Positions 1-7,494 of a DNA stretch of 64,000 nt are shown piece after piece; position 1 is the first letter of the stretch; each line of letters begins with the position of its first letter. The stretch is from contig NZ_CP032345.1 in assembly GCF_005222205.1 (NCBI RefSeq), positions 313,001 to 377,000 on the forward strand, read 5' to 3'. This DNA is from Azospirillum brasilense. Lineage in GTDB: Bacteria; Pseudomonadota; Alphaproteobacteria; Azospirillales; Azospirillaceae. A model generated the notes under the pieces. It was given only the letters and a program-made list of their open reading frames with translations. It ran no database searches and had not been told where the DNA came from. A program made the position numbers and the translations under genes.

Positions 1-357
1 CCCGCGACCGCCGCCCCGGCCGCCGAATGGGCGAAGGTCGAGCTGCTCGGCCACCGGACCCGCTACGGGCTGGCCCGCGAGGTCGAGCGCTACGGCACCA
101 AGATGCTCCGGATCGACGTGTTCGGTCCGGGGTCTGACACCCCGATCCTGACCGAGTTCTACGCGGGCCAAGCCCTCTTCGGCTACCGGCCCTGCACCGA
201 GGAATGCGCAAGGGCCTGGGCCAGCGACCGCTGGAACCTGCCGGAGGAGGTCCGCCCGGCCCTCCCCGCCCCCGACAATGCCAGCGTGCATGCCGAGTTC
301 GACGTGCTGGACGGCGACGCCCGCCCCGCCGACATCTCCGACGACCTGACCTCCTGA
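1..357 (+). CDS. Phage hypothetical protein, 5' end outside the window
   Basis: The frame is open from the first base, so the gene begins before the window; 118 residues are visible. The visible part starts with a motif around WAKVELLGHR followed by GTKMLRIDV and an aromatic YAGQALFGYRPCTEE stretch. I recognise this pattern from small uncharacterised prophage proteins of alphaproteobacteria. An internal ATG at 103 would give 84 residues but would remove the conserved N-terminal motif, so the longer frame is preferred. It is the first of a run of co-directional short phage genes that leads to the integrase. No enzymatic function can be assigned. Confidence 0.7.
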   Translation, partial: PATAAPAAEWAKVELLGHRTRYGLAREVERYGTKMLRIDVFGPGSDTPILTEFYAGQALFGYRPCTEECARAWASDRWNLPEEVRPALPAPDNASVHAEFDVLDGDARPADISDDLTS

Positions 358-365
358 AGGTGCCG

Positions 366-851
366 ATGATGATGGACGAACTGACCCACCGCACCGGCAT
401 CACCAAGACCGGGCGGCTGATCGAAAGCTCATTCCCGCCGACGCAGCCGCAGCGGCACGCCAACCGCCACCTCCGCGCCTGCTCCACCATGGCCCCGCCG
501 CCCGGCGAGGTCACGGTGCCGGAGCAGGAGCACCCCGACGGCCGCGTTGCCTTCCCCACCATCGTGCAGTACCAGCTGAAGCGCTGGGACCCGGCGGCGC
601 AGGCCTACGTGCCGGCCGAGCTGATCGACCTGCCGCCGACCTTCGAAACCCACCCGGACGAGCATGCCCACGATCTCGCCCGGAAGGCTGGCCAGCAGCC
701 GCGCCCGGCCACCCTGCCCTATGTGGCGGTGGTCCACGACCTGGACGCCTACGACCGGCTGAAGGCCACGGGCGTCCTGCATGCTGCGCACATGACGGCG
801 CCAATGGATGAGCGCACGGCGGTGGACAACCGCGCTGCGCCGGGGGCGTGA
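366..851 (+). CDS. Phage hypothetical protein
   Basis: A 161-residue protein that starts 8 bases after the previous stop, at the first of three overlapping ATG triplets (366, 369, 372), with an AAGG Shine-Dalgarno-like run just upstream. The frame stays open further upstream, but that part overlaps the preceding gene and reads as low-complexity Arg/Pro/Gly shadow sequence, so it is rejected. The protein is rich in Pro, His and Asp and has no transmembrane segment or motif I recognise. Its position in the packed phage block supports it being real. Function unknown. Confidence 0.6.
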   Translation: MMMDELTHRTGITKTGRLIESSFPPTQPQRHANRHLRACSTMAPPPGEVTVPEQEHPDGRVAFPTIVQYQLKRWDPAAQAYVPAELIDLPPTFETHPDEHAHDLARKAGQQPRPATLPYVAVVHDLDAYDRLKATGVLHAAHMTAPMDERTAVDNRAAPGA

Positions 852-857
852 CCGGCT

Positions 858-1079
858 ATGGCCCACAGCCCTCTCCCGACCGCATCGCTGCTCTACCAGC
901 GCATCGACGCCTTCCAGGCCCTGCGCACCCGGATCGACCGGGCGTTCTCTGCCGGCCAGATCACCCCGCAGATGCGGCGCGAGCTGCTGGCGGCTGCCCG
1001 TGACCAATCCGGCATCGCGACGGGCAGCCTACCTTCCGGATCGCGCCCGCGTGCCCTGATCGGCGCCCCCAAGCCGTAA
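858..1079 (+). CDS. Small phage hypothetical protein
   Basis: A 73-residue protein starting 6 bases after the upstream stop. The central part is predicted helical (residues about 10-47, with RIDRAFSAG and MRRELLAAA segments), followed by a basic, proline-containing tail. A shadow frame at 808-1059 overlaps it, but this frame has the better start spacing and a more natural composition. Tight packing between phage genes supports expression. Function unknown. Confidence 0.55.
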   Translation: MAHSPLPTASLLYQRIDAFQALRTRIDRAFSAGQITPQMRRELLAAARDQSGIATGSLPSGSRPRALIGAPKP

Positions 1080-1089
1080 GGAGTTCGCC

Positions 1090-1506
1090 ATGAACACCAA
1101 GCCCCTGAACTCGGATGCCATCGGCCACCGCTCTTGGACCGATGCCGAGTTCTGCATCATCACCACGAAGGGGTGGGTGACCGTCTCGGGCAAGGCCCGC
1201 GACTTCTTCGGTGTCCACCACGACGAAGCCGCCGGTCAGCACAAGCTGACCCACCTGCCGACCGGCGTGTCGCTTGGTGGCGCCCCGGCTCCAGAAGCTC
1301 CCCGGCGCGCCGCGACCGCGGTCAAGAACATGTGGAACTGGAGCTTCACCGACCACAGCGGGCAGCCGACGCTGGAATCCATTATGGCGATCCGGATTGT
1401 CCTGAGAAGCCACGGTCTGACCCATCCCGACAACGCGCCCCGATGGACCGGTCCGGAGGTGATCGAGAGGTTGGCGGCTGGTCAGCTTGAGACGGTGGAG
1501 GGCTGA
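1090..1506 (+). CDS. Phage hypothetical protein
   Basis: A 138-residue protein with a strong ribosome binding site (TAAGGAG) about 7 bases before the ATG. The N-terminal half is rich in aromatic and beta-prone residues (around EFCIITTKGWVTVSG). The C-terminal half contains a tryptophan-rich WNWSF segment and a helix ending in EVIERLAAG. It lies in the integrase-directed phage operon. No family is recognised; an early or accessory phage protein is the most that can be said. Confidence 0.6.
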   Translation: MNTKPLNSDAIGHRSWTDAEFCIITTKGWVTVSGKARDFFGVHHDEAAGQHKLTHLPTGVSLGGAPAPEAPRRAATAVKNMWNWSFTDHSGQPTLESIMAIRIVLRSHGLTHPDNAPRWTGPEVIERLAAGQLETVEG

Positions 1507-1509
1507 ACA

Positions 1510-1830
1510 ATGCTCAAGCTGCGCATCGAGAACGAGCCCGGCGGCTTTTGGATCTGGCTGTGCCGGTTCTCCTACCGTCGCGTCAAAGCCATGGCGTGGG
1601 AGAAGATCCCGGTCGGTCTGCCTGGCATGCGGGACCCGCACGCGCCATGCATCGCTTACGCCCCTCGCCTTCGCCTCAAAGGCGAGATCGGTGAGTGCCT
1701 GTCGGATGGGCACTACCAGTGCGCTGACTGCGCACACCTCAAGCGCTGCCCGGACTGCGGTGAGCGGGTAAGCAACTGCGAATGTGATGACAACAGCCGA
1801 GCCGATGCTACCACCTGGGAGGCGCTCTGA
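1510..1830 (+). CDS. Cysteine-rich phage protein with a possible zinc ribbon
   Basis: A 106-residue protein starting 3 bases after the previous stop, so probably translationally coupled. The first 60 residues contain WIWLCRFSY and a proline-rich segment. From about residue 74 there are paired cysteines (CADCAHLKRCPDCG, then SNCECD), a pattern that usually binds one or two zinc ions. No catalytic motif is visible. It could be a small DNA- or protein-binding accessory factor of the element, but this is inference from the cysteine spacing only. Confidence 0.6.
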   Translation: MLKLRIENEPGGFWIWLCRFSYRRVKAMAWEKIPVGLPGMRDPHAPCIAYAPRLRLKGEIGECLSDGHYQCADCAHLKRCPDCGERVSNCECDDNSRADATTWEAL

Positions 1831-1841
1831 TGAACAGCAGC

Positions 1842-2726
1842 CTAGGCCATAACACGCTTTCGCGTTGTTCGATTGGGAGGCTCGACCGAGGCCACGGCAT
1901 ACTCGAACCGCAGGATTGCCTCACCCAGAGCCTCGTTGATGTCCTTGCCATCCGCGCCATGATGGATGCGTCGGTGGCAGGTTGGGCAAACCCCTGCAAC
2001 GTAGCGAGGATCGTCTGGACCACCGTCGCTCACGCGTCGGATGTGATGTGGCTCCAGGTATGGTTCACCATTGGTTCGCAAGAATGGAGCAGGCGACTTG
2101 CAGCACTCGCAGATGCCGGCGGCACGCGCGAGCACATATCGGCGCACCACCTCGCTGCGCTGGTAAACACGCCGGCGAGCACCTTCGGCTGGCTCCTCTT
2201 CACCAGTGGATGCAGCTCCCATTGCGGCGCTCCTAAGTGCAGCCAGATCGAGCCCACTGGCACTGTTGTCACCTTCCGTTTCCGCAGCGTCTGCCTCCTG
2301 GAGCGCTTCCACCGGAACCAGGTTGAAGACGATCCCATTCCTCATGTTCCCATGGCGATCTGGTGTCAGTTCTCTGGTTGTGCTCACACAGACGAATTGG
2401 CCGAGAAACCTCAGCATCCCGGAACGATGCTGCTTCTGGAAGAGGAGCAAATCCTCTCCTTCGGCGACATGATCGCGGATGGCTTTGTTCCCAGAGGTGA
2501 AGGTCATATCGCCTTCCTGGCCTTCGCCGAAGTAGCGGAAAACCTGGCCATCTTCGGTCCAACCATCGAGATAGCCATGCTGGACGCCGCTTTCCCCGGT
2601 GATCGCAAATATGACTGGGTGCTTCGACGGCGTAATGATGCCGCCCTGCCGTTGACCGCCGTAGGGATCATGGAGATCGCGCCGGCGATTGTAACGGTGA
2701 TCACGAACGAAGTTTCCAAAGGTCAT
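1842..2726 (-). CDS. McrA-like HNH endonuclease (putative type IV restriction or anti-phage)
   Basis: A 294-residue protein on the opposite strand to all its neighbours. Residues 1-115 contain YNRRRDLHD, GGQRQGGI, IFAITGESG, FRYFGEGQEGDM and GNKAIRDH. This pattern matches the N-terminal head domain found in ScoMcrA-type endonucleases, which recognise modified DNA. Residues about 205-256 form an HNH fold, with C206-x2-C209, the histidine pair in PHHIRR, then CPTCHRRIHH. The SRA and sulfur-recognition domains of full-length ScoMcrA are not visible, so what it recognises is open. It appears less GC-rich than its surroundings. Lone reverse orientation inside a phage block is typical of a moron gene that protects the lysogen. 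Confidence 0.78.
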   Translation of the reverse strand: MTFGNFVRDHRYNRRRDLHDPYGGQRQGGIITPSKHPVIFAITGESGVQHGYLDGWTEDGQVFRYFGEGQEGDMTFTSGNKAIRDHVAEGEDLLLFQKQHRSGMLRFLGQFVCVSTTRELTPDRHGNMRNGIVFNLVPVEALQEADAAETEGDNSASGLDLAALRSAAMGAASTGEEEPAEGARRRVYQRSEVVRRYVLARAAGICECCKSPAPFLRTNGEPYLEPHHIRRVSDGGPDDPRYVAGVCPTCHRRIHHGADGKDINEALGEAILRFEYAVASVEPPNRTTRKRVMA

Positions 2727-2822
2727 GTACGAAGCCTAGAACCTGGATTGTGCGAACACGCCTCCTCTACCATCCCGTGTTGCGCTGGGGCCCGCAAGCG
2801 GGAATGTACCAGACCCCTCATA

Positions 2823-3092
2823 GTGCAACTCGACCACTGGGCCATCGCCTGGACCCTTGTCGCGCCCCATAGGGCACAGGCGCAGATCAACCACGGCCAG
2901 ACTCTGGAACGGCTGGCCGAGCGCGGCGGCCTTGCCCCGTGCGAGCTGCTGGCCGTGCTGGAGGATCGCCCCCACCGCCGCATGCACCTGGAAGACGCCA
3001 TCCGGCAGGTCCGGGCGCTGATCGAGGCGTTCGAGTTGGGCGCGGCGAGCGTCCGGGACGGCGCTGAACGAATGGAGGCTGCCGATGCGTGA
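2823..3092 (+). CDS. Small phage protein
   Basis: The frame is open from 1830, but everything before about 2770 is antisense to the HNH gene. The C-terminal part, with INHGQTLERLAERGG followed by LAVLEDRPHRRM, looks like a conserved small prophage protein. I chose the GTG at 2823, giving 89 residues; no strong Shine-Dalgarno is visible, so the start is uncertain. It ends inside the next gene, overlapping it by 8 bases, which suggests translational coupling. Function unknown; mostly helical and acidic at the end. Confidence 0.55.
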   Translation: MQLDHWAIAWTLVAPHRAQAQINHGQTLERLAERGGLAPCELLAVLEDRPHRRMHLEDAIRQVRALIEAFELGAASVRDGAERMEAADA

Positions 3093-3684
3093 CATCCCCA
3101 TCATTTTCAGCGCGACGATGGTCCATGCACTCCTCGCCGGGCGAAAGACGCAGACACGCCGTCTCGCTTCAAGCCAGCTTTACAAGGCCCAGCCGGGCGA
3201 CCGGGTGTGGGTGCGGGAAAGCGTTCGTGGCATCGAAAACGAGGCCGGGGAAGGGATCATTGTGTATCTGGCTGACGGAGCGACCGAGACGGTTTGCGTG
3301 AAGGGAGACAATGGGTCCGAATTTTTCACCCGTTGGTGGAACCTGACAACCTACCGCTCTATCGACCCCAATCGCGACACAGGCAAGATCCTCCCTCCCT
3401 GCGGTATGCCCCGCTGGGCCAGCCGGCTCACGCTGGTGGTGGAGCAGATGCGAGTCGAGCGGCTTCAGGACATCAGCGAGGCGGACGCCATCGCCGAGGG
3501 GTGCCCTGCCCAAACTCCTGAAGAGTTGGCCGGAATGGAAGCACGCGGCTGGTTCCGTGACCTGTGGGGCAGCATCAACGGGCCCGGCGCCTGGGACGCC
3601 AACCCCTGGGTGGTCGCCCTGACCTTCACCGTCCACCGGACAAACATCGACAAGCTGGAGGCTCGGGAGGTGGCGATTGGCTGA
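3085..3684 (+). CDS. Phage ASCH-like protein (so-called morphogenetic protein family)
   Basis: A 199-residue protein. It begins with the hallmark PIIFSATMVHALLAGRKTQTRR. Then come PGDRVWVRES, MPRWASRLTL, RLQDISEADAIAEG and a final GAWDANPWV. These blocks define a widespread phage family sometimes labelled morphogenetic protein or linked to the ASCH RNA-binding fold. The length is normal for the family. It overlaps the upstream gene by 8 bases and the downstream HTH gene by 8 bases, so it sits inside one operon with the excisionase-like gene and integrase. The biochemical role of the family is not established. Confidence 0.75.
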   Translation: MRDIPIIFSATMVHALLAGRKTQTRRLASSQLYKAQPGDRVWVRESVRGIENEAGEGIIVYLADGATETVCVKGDNGSEFFTRWWNLTTYRSIDPNRDTGKILPPCGMPRWASRLTLVVEQMRVERLQDISEADAIAEGCPAQTPEELAGMEARGWFRDLWGSINGPGAWDANPWVVALTFTVHRTNIDKLEAREVAIG

Positions 3685-4039
3685 CCGGCAGTCCCACCTC
3701 CGAGTCGCGGCAGATCCGGCTCTGGCTTCACCCCTTCCTGGGGTTGAACGGGCCGTCACCGTGACCGAGGCCGCCAAGGTCATGGGCGCGGATGAAAGCA
3801 CGATTCGCAAGCTGGTGGTGTCCGGGGAGCTTCTCGGCTACCGGCTCGGCAAGCGCGGCGTCCGCATCTATGTGTCGTCGATCCAAGATTACCAGGAACG
3901 GCGGGCCATCATCAGCACAGGCGAACGCAAGGCCAAGGCCCCACTGCCCAAACCGAGGCGTCGAAACGACGCTGCCCATAAAGAGGCTCTTGCGGGCCTC
4001 GCTGCCCTTGGCATCATCTTTAAACCTATCTCGCGTTGA
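3677..4039 (+). CDS. Excisionase-like helix-turn-helix protein
   Basis: A 120-residue protein starting at a TTG (3677) preceded by GGGAGG at good spacing and overlapping the previous stop. Residues about 27-62 carry a MerR/excisionase-type winged helix (TVTEAAKVMGADESTIRKLV, then GYRLGKRGVRIY). This type of fold binds DNA at attachment sites or promoters. The rest is basic and lysine-rich. It lies 9 bases upstream of the integrase, the usual place for a directionality factor. Whether it is a true excisionase or a regulator cannot be told from sequence alone. Confidence 0.7.
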   Translation: MADRQSHLRVAADPALASPLPGVERAVTVTEAAKVMGADESTIRKLVVSGELLGYRLGKRGVRIYVSSIQDYQERRAIISTGERKAKAPLPKPRRRNDAAHKEALAGLAALGIIFKPISR

Positions 4040-4048
4040 GAAACAGCC

Positions 4049-5455
4049 ATGACCGTGTTCTTCGACAGCTCTCGTGAACGCTGGCGCTACGACCTGCGCG
4101 TGAACGGCAAGCGCTACGCAGGCTATTGCGTAGATCCGGATACCGGCGCCCACGCCGCCACCAAGACCGATGCCAAGCGAATCGAGGCGCTGATCAAGGC
4201 GGCGGCGCTAAAGGAGGCGCCTGCACCTGCTGCACCGGTCGAGTTCACGGTCTCGCAGATGTTCATGGCCTATGCCACCCGCAAAAAGGCCCTAAAGGAC
4301 TGGCCCAACAAACAGGTGTATGTCGCCGATCTGGGAGCATACTTCGGTCCCGACACACCGATCACCGACCTCACTGAACAGCGAATCTGGGAGTACATTG
4401 CCTGGGCGCGCGCCCAGCCGGTGATGATCTACCGCGGCGGTCCCAAGGCCCGCACCCCGGAAGAGAAGGCCGCCCGCTACGCCCCGTCGAAAGACGGGCG
4501 GACGCGCGCCGACTCGACAATCAACCGATATCTCGTGACGCTCCGCGAGGCCCTGGCCATCGTCCACAGCCTGAAGGACGGCGCCGGTCGCCCTCTCCTG
4601 CCCGAGATGCCGAAGGTGCCCAAGCTGGCCGAGGCCGAGCATCTGCCCCGGCCCGTCTCCGATGACGACCTCCAGGCGATCATGACCGCCGCACCCCAGC
4701 ACCTCGCCGATGGGATCATGTTGGCCCGGCTCATGGGATTCCGAAAGGGGGAGGTCTTCAGCCTGAAGGTGGAGCAGATCGACTTCGTTAATCGCTGCGT
4801 CTGGCTGGACGCCGAATCGACCAAGGCGAAGCGCGCCGAGGCGGTGCCAGCGAATCCCGAAGCGATCGAGCTTCTGTCCCGACTGGTCGCCCATGCGAAG
4901 GAGTGGAAGGTCGAGCATCTGTTCACCTATCAGCACGGCGAGAAAGGCAAGCGCCAGCCGGTGAAGAACCCAAAGCGCGCATGGCGCACAGCCTGCAAGG
5001 CTGTCGGCGTCAAGCACCGCTTCCACGACACGAAGGCATCGTTCGTGACGGCGGTGGCCCACGTCGCTCCGGCTGCGGTGACCCAGCAGCTCGCCCGTCA
5101 CAAAAGCTATGAGACCACCCGGCGATATCTGCGTGTTGCGGACACTGCCGCCCGCTCAGCGGTCGAAGCCGCGACGATCCGCGTGACGAAGGCGGTGGTC
5201 AACGGCGCGCCCCAACCGACTTCCACACAAGAGTTCCACACAGCCGTGACCGAGGCCGTATCGGAGCCCTGCCACCCGGACAAGGAAAAGGCCCCTAAGT
5301 CGTTAAACTTAGAGGCCTTTTCATCTTCCAGAACTTGGTCGGAGCGACAGGATTTGAACCTGCGACCCCCAGACCCCCAGTCTGATGCGCTACCAGGCTG
5401 CGCTACGCTCCGTTCGACGGACCGCCCTTCGTTCTGGAAGGGAGCGGGACTATAG
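4049..5455 (+). CDS. int: Tyrosine recombinase / site-specific integrase
   Basis: A 468-residue tyrosine recombinase. An N-terminal arm-binding region (about residues 1-60) and a core-binding SAM-like domain (about 65-175) precede the catalytic domain (about 200-365). Catalytic residues are R232 (GFRKGE), H326 in HDTK, H351 (ARHKS) and Y360 (TTRRYLR). The second catalytic arginine of the usual HxxR box is lysine 329 here. After Y360 the frame continues unusually long: residues about 413-425 are encoded by a terminator hairpin, and residues about 430-455 by the antisense strand of tRNA-Pro. The gene is convergent with that tRNA, as expected for an element integrated at the tRNA 3' end. Confidence 0.92.
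   Translation: MTVFFDSSRERWRYDLRVNGKRYAGYCVDPDTGAHAATKTDAKRIEALIKAAALKEAPAPAAPVEFTVSQMFMAYATRKKALKDWPNKQVYVADLGAYFGPDTPITDLTEQRIWEYIAWARAQPVMIYRGGPKARTPEEKAARYAPSKDGRTRADSTINRYLVTLREALAIVHSLKDGAGRPLLPEMPKVPKLAEAEHLPRPVSDDDLQAIMTAAPQHLADGIMLARLMGFRKGEVFSLKVEQIDFVNRCVWLDAESTKAKRAEAVPANPEAIELLSRLVAHAKEWKVEHLFTYQHGEKGKRQPVKNPKRAWRTACKAVGVKHRFHDTKASFVTAVAHVAPAAVTQQLARHKSYETTRRYLRVADTAARSAVEAATIRVTKAVVNGAPQPTSTQEFHTAVTEAVSEPCHPDKEKAPKSLNLEAFSSSRTWSERQDLNLRPPDPQSDALPGCATLRSTDRPSFWKGAGL
5286..5321. terminator. Bidirectional hairpin terminator inside the integrase frame
   Basis: Fifteen-base arms (AAAAGGCCCCTAAGT and its near-perfect complement, one mismatch) surround a 6-base loop, with A4 before and T4 after, so it can act on both strands. 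On the minus strand it lies 14 bases past the end of tRNA-Pro and probably terminates it. On the plus strand it lies within the integrase reading frame. Confidence 0.8.
5336..5380. other. Probable attachment site (att core in the tRNA-Pro 3' half)
   Basis: The integrase gene faces this tRNA, its frame reaches into it, and the phage genes lie on the side of the tRNA 3' end. Integration at a tRNA 3' half normally leaves the intact tRNA at this junction and a partial copy at the other end. The exact core length cannot be seen because the partner att site is outside the window. Confidence 0.6.
5336..5412 (-). tRNA. tRNA-Pro (anticodon GGG)
   Basis: The minus strand folds as a standard cloverleaf. 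The acceptor arms are CGGAGCG (from 5412) and CGCTCCG. The D arm contains AGCGCAGCCTGGTAGCGC, and the anticodon loop CTGGGGG places GGG at positions 34-36. The T arm contains GGTTCAAATCC. The discriminator base is A and CCA is encoded. A good promoter lies upstream. The 3' half is the probable integration site of the element to the left. Confidence 0.95.
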
Positions 5456-5477
5456 CCGGGACCTTGGTCCAACGCAA
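5449..5477 (-). promoter_or_regulatory. Promoter of tRNA-Pro
   Basis: On the minus strand, TTGCGT (5477-5472) is followed after 17 bases by TATAGT (5454-5449). Both match the alphaproteobacterial housekeeping consensus, and they sit about 37 bases before the mature tRNA 5' end. Confidence 0.7.
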
Positions 5478-5497
5478 GCGCTACAGTTCACTTTTTT

Positions 5498-6001
5498 TCA
5501 CACCTCTCGAATTTCTTTTTCCTCTCCCACCGCGAGCAGAAGACGCGCCTCTCTCAACTCGTCGAGCGCCTGGGCGATGGCCTGCCGGATGGTGTCCGAC
5601 AGGCCGTTGAGCGCAACGACAGGCACGCCCTCCGCCCCATCGAGCAAGGCCACGGCCGCTTCGTCCGCGACGGCCTCAAAGGTGTCGGGAACATCCGGTT
5701 CTTCCGGAGTCTCCTCCAGCCTCCGGGCGTCCGGATCGTCGTCCACCTTCCCGTCCTTCAGGAGGCGCTGGACACCCTTGATCGTGTAGCCCTCGCCATA
5801 CAGCAGGTTCTGTATCTGCCGCAGCAGGTCCACGTCTTCCGGGCGGTAGTAGCGCCGCCCTCCACCACGCTTGAGCGGACGGAGCTGCGGGAACTTGCCT
5901 TCCCAGAAACGCAGCACATGCTGCGGCACGTCCAGGTCGGACGACACCTCGCTGATCGTGCGGAACGCCGTGGCGGACTTCGTGGTGCCGCGCGCCTTCA
6001 T
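5498..6001 (-). CDS. MerR family transcriptional regulator
   Basis: A 167-residue protein. Residues about 13-80 form a MerR-type winged helix ([50 protein letters not shown]). An acidic linker and a C-terminal helix ([14 protein letters not shown]) that probably dimerises follow. There are no cysteines for metal sensing, so it is not of the MerR/CueR metal type. It is the last gene after ihfA, and this ihfA-merR pairing is conserved in many alphaproteobacteria. The regulated genes are unknown. Confidence 0.88.
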   Translation of the reverse strand: MKARGTTKSATAFRTISEVSSDLDVPQHVLRFWEGKFPQLRPLKRGGGRRYYRPEDVDLLRQIQNLLYGEGYTIKGVQRLLKDGKVDDDPDARRLEETPEEPDVPDTFEAVADEAAVALLDGAEGVPVVALNGLSDTIRQAIAQALDELREARLLLAVGEEKEIREV

Positions 6002-6041
6002 ATCCGGGAAACCCTTGTTGTCGTCCGCTCCGTGCGGCGGA

Positions 6042-6380
6042 TCAGGAAACCGCCTTCACGCGTTGCGCCTCGGCTTCCTCCGCCTCGACGACCTCGTTGA
6101 TGCGGTTCTTCAGGACGTGGCTCGCCCGGAAGACCAGGACACGCCTGGGCAGGATCGGAACCTCTTCGCCGGTCTTCGGGTTGCGGCCGACCCGCTGCCC
6201 CTTCTGCCGGATTTGAAAACTGCCGAAGGACGAGATCTTGACCATCTCGCCGCGGGCCAAGGCGTCGGAGATCTCCTCCAGGACGCTTTCGACCAGATCG
6301 GCGGATTCATTGCGCGACAGGCCGACCTCTTGGTAGACCGCTTCGCTGAGCTGCGCGCGGGTGACGGTGTTCTGTGACAT
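6042..6380 (-). CDS. ihfA: Integration host factor subunit alpha
   Basis: A 112-residue DNA-bending protein of the HU/IHF family. It pairs with IhfB and bends DNA sharply at specific sites for recombination, replication and transcription. Visible family features are the N-terminal helix pair ([20 protein letters not shown]), the [22 protein letters not shown] beta arm with its intercalating proline region, and the final [12 protein letters not shown]. The frame could start 24 bases upstream, but the ATG at 6380 follows a GGGGGGAAG Shine-Dalgarno and gives the usual IhfA N-terminus, so it is preferred. It lies in the cluster rpmF-plsX-fabH-ihfA-merR. Confidence 0.95.
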   Translation of the reverse strand: MSQNTVTRAQLSEAVYQEVGLSRNESADLVESVLEEISDALARGEMVKISSFGSFQIRQKGQRVGRNPKTGEEVPILPRRVLVFRASHVLKNRINEVVEAEEAEAQRVKAVS

Positions 6381-6518
6381 GGTTCGCTTCCCCCCCGAAA
6401 CCATAGGGGAAAAACCGTAATCCGGGGAAAGAACCCGGTCAATTCAAAAGCTTGGATCGCGTCGTTGTGAGCAGCGCAGCAAACGCCACCCTGCGGGGAC
6501 GCGAAGCGGGTGCGCCGC

Positions 6519-7490
6519 TTACCAGCGTACCATCGCGGCACCCCAGGTCAGGCCACCGCCGATGGCCTCCATGAGGATCAGGTCGCCACGCTTCACGCGG
6601 CCATCGTGCACCGCCTCGCACAGCGCCAGCGGGATCGAGGCGGCGGAGGTGTTGCCGTGGCGGTCCACCGTCAGCACGACCTTGTCGGAGGGCAGCTTCA
6701 GCTTGCGGGCGATGCCGTCGATGATCCGCTGGTTGGCCTGGTGCGGCACCAGCCAGTCCACCGCCGACGGCTCCAGCCCGTTGGCCGCCAGAGCCTCCTC
6801 GACGACCGAGGACAGCTTGCTCACGGCGTGGCGGAACACATCCTGGCCATTCATCCGCACATGGCCGGCCGTGCCGGTGGTCGACGGACCGCCATCGACG
6901 TAGAGAAGCCCGTACTGGGCGCCGTCCGAATGCAGGTGGGTGGACAGCACGCCGCGATCCGCCGAGGTCCCGGCGGCGTCGTAGCCCTCCATCACCACGG
7001 CCCCAGCGCCGTCGCCGAACAGGACGCAGGTGGTGCGGTCCTTCCAGTCGAGCAGGCGGGAGAAGGTCTCCGCGCCGATGACCAGGGCGCGGTTGGCCTG
7101 CCCAATACGGATGAAGTTGTCGGCAATCGACATCGCGTAGACGAAGCCGGCGCACACCGCCTGGATGTCCAGCGCGAAGCCCTTGGTCCCCAGCGCCGCC
7201 TGCACCTTCGTCGCGGTGGCCGGGAAGGTGTTGTCCGGAGTCGTCGTCGCCAGCACGATGCAGTCGATGCTGGCGGCGTCCACCCCGGCATGCTCCAGCG
7301 CGCGGGTCGCCGCGGCGATGGCGAGATCGGAGGTCAGTTCCCCGTCGGCAGCGATGTGGCGCGACTTGATGCCGGTGCGCTGGACGATCCACTCGTCCGA
7401 GGTGTCCACACGGGCTTCGAGGTCGCGATTCGTGACGACGTTGGCCGGGAGGTAGGAACCGCAGCCGAGAACTCGGGAACGCTTGACCAT
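6519..7490 (-). CDS. fabH: Beta-ketoacyl-ACP synthase III
   Basis: A 323-residue condensing enzyme. It starts fatty acid synthesis by joining acetyl-CoA and malonyl-ACP to acetoacetyl-ACP. The catalytic triad is visible: C113 in AVCAGF, H250 in VPHQANQR and N280 in RHGNTSAAS. The ATG at 7490 gives the standard N-terminus ([14 protein letters not shown]); the frame is open upstream, but that part overlaps plsX. The gene begins 4 bases after the plsX stop, so the two are surely co-transcribed. Length and order are typical of alphaproteobacteria. Confidence 0.97.
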   Translation of the reverse strand: MVKRSRVLGCGSYLPANVVTNRDLEARVDTSDEWIVQRTGIKSRHIAADGELTSDLAIAAATRALEHAGVDAASIDCIVLATTTPDNTFPATATKVQAALGTKGFALDIQAVCAGFVYAMSIADNFIRIGQANRALVIGAETFSRLLDWKDRTTCVLFGDGAGAVVMEGYDAAGTSADRGVLSTHLHSDGAQYGLLYVDGGPSTTGTAGHVRMNGQDVFRHAVSKLSSVVEEALAANGLEPSAVDWLVPHQANQRIIDGIARKLKLPSDKVVLTVDRHGNTSAASIPLALCEAVHDGRVKRGDLILMEAIGGGLTWGAAMVRW

Positions 7491-7494
7491 GATG

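Noticed and set aside
1830..2770. Upstream part of the plus-strand frame that ends at 3092
   Set aside because: This part is antisense to the HNH gene, which has clear motifs; only the last segment after about 2820 looks like a real phage protein.
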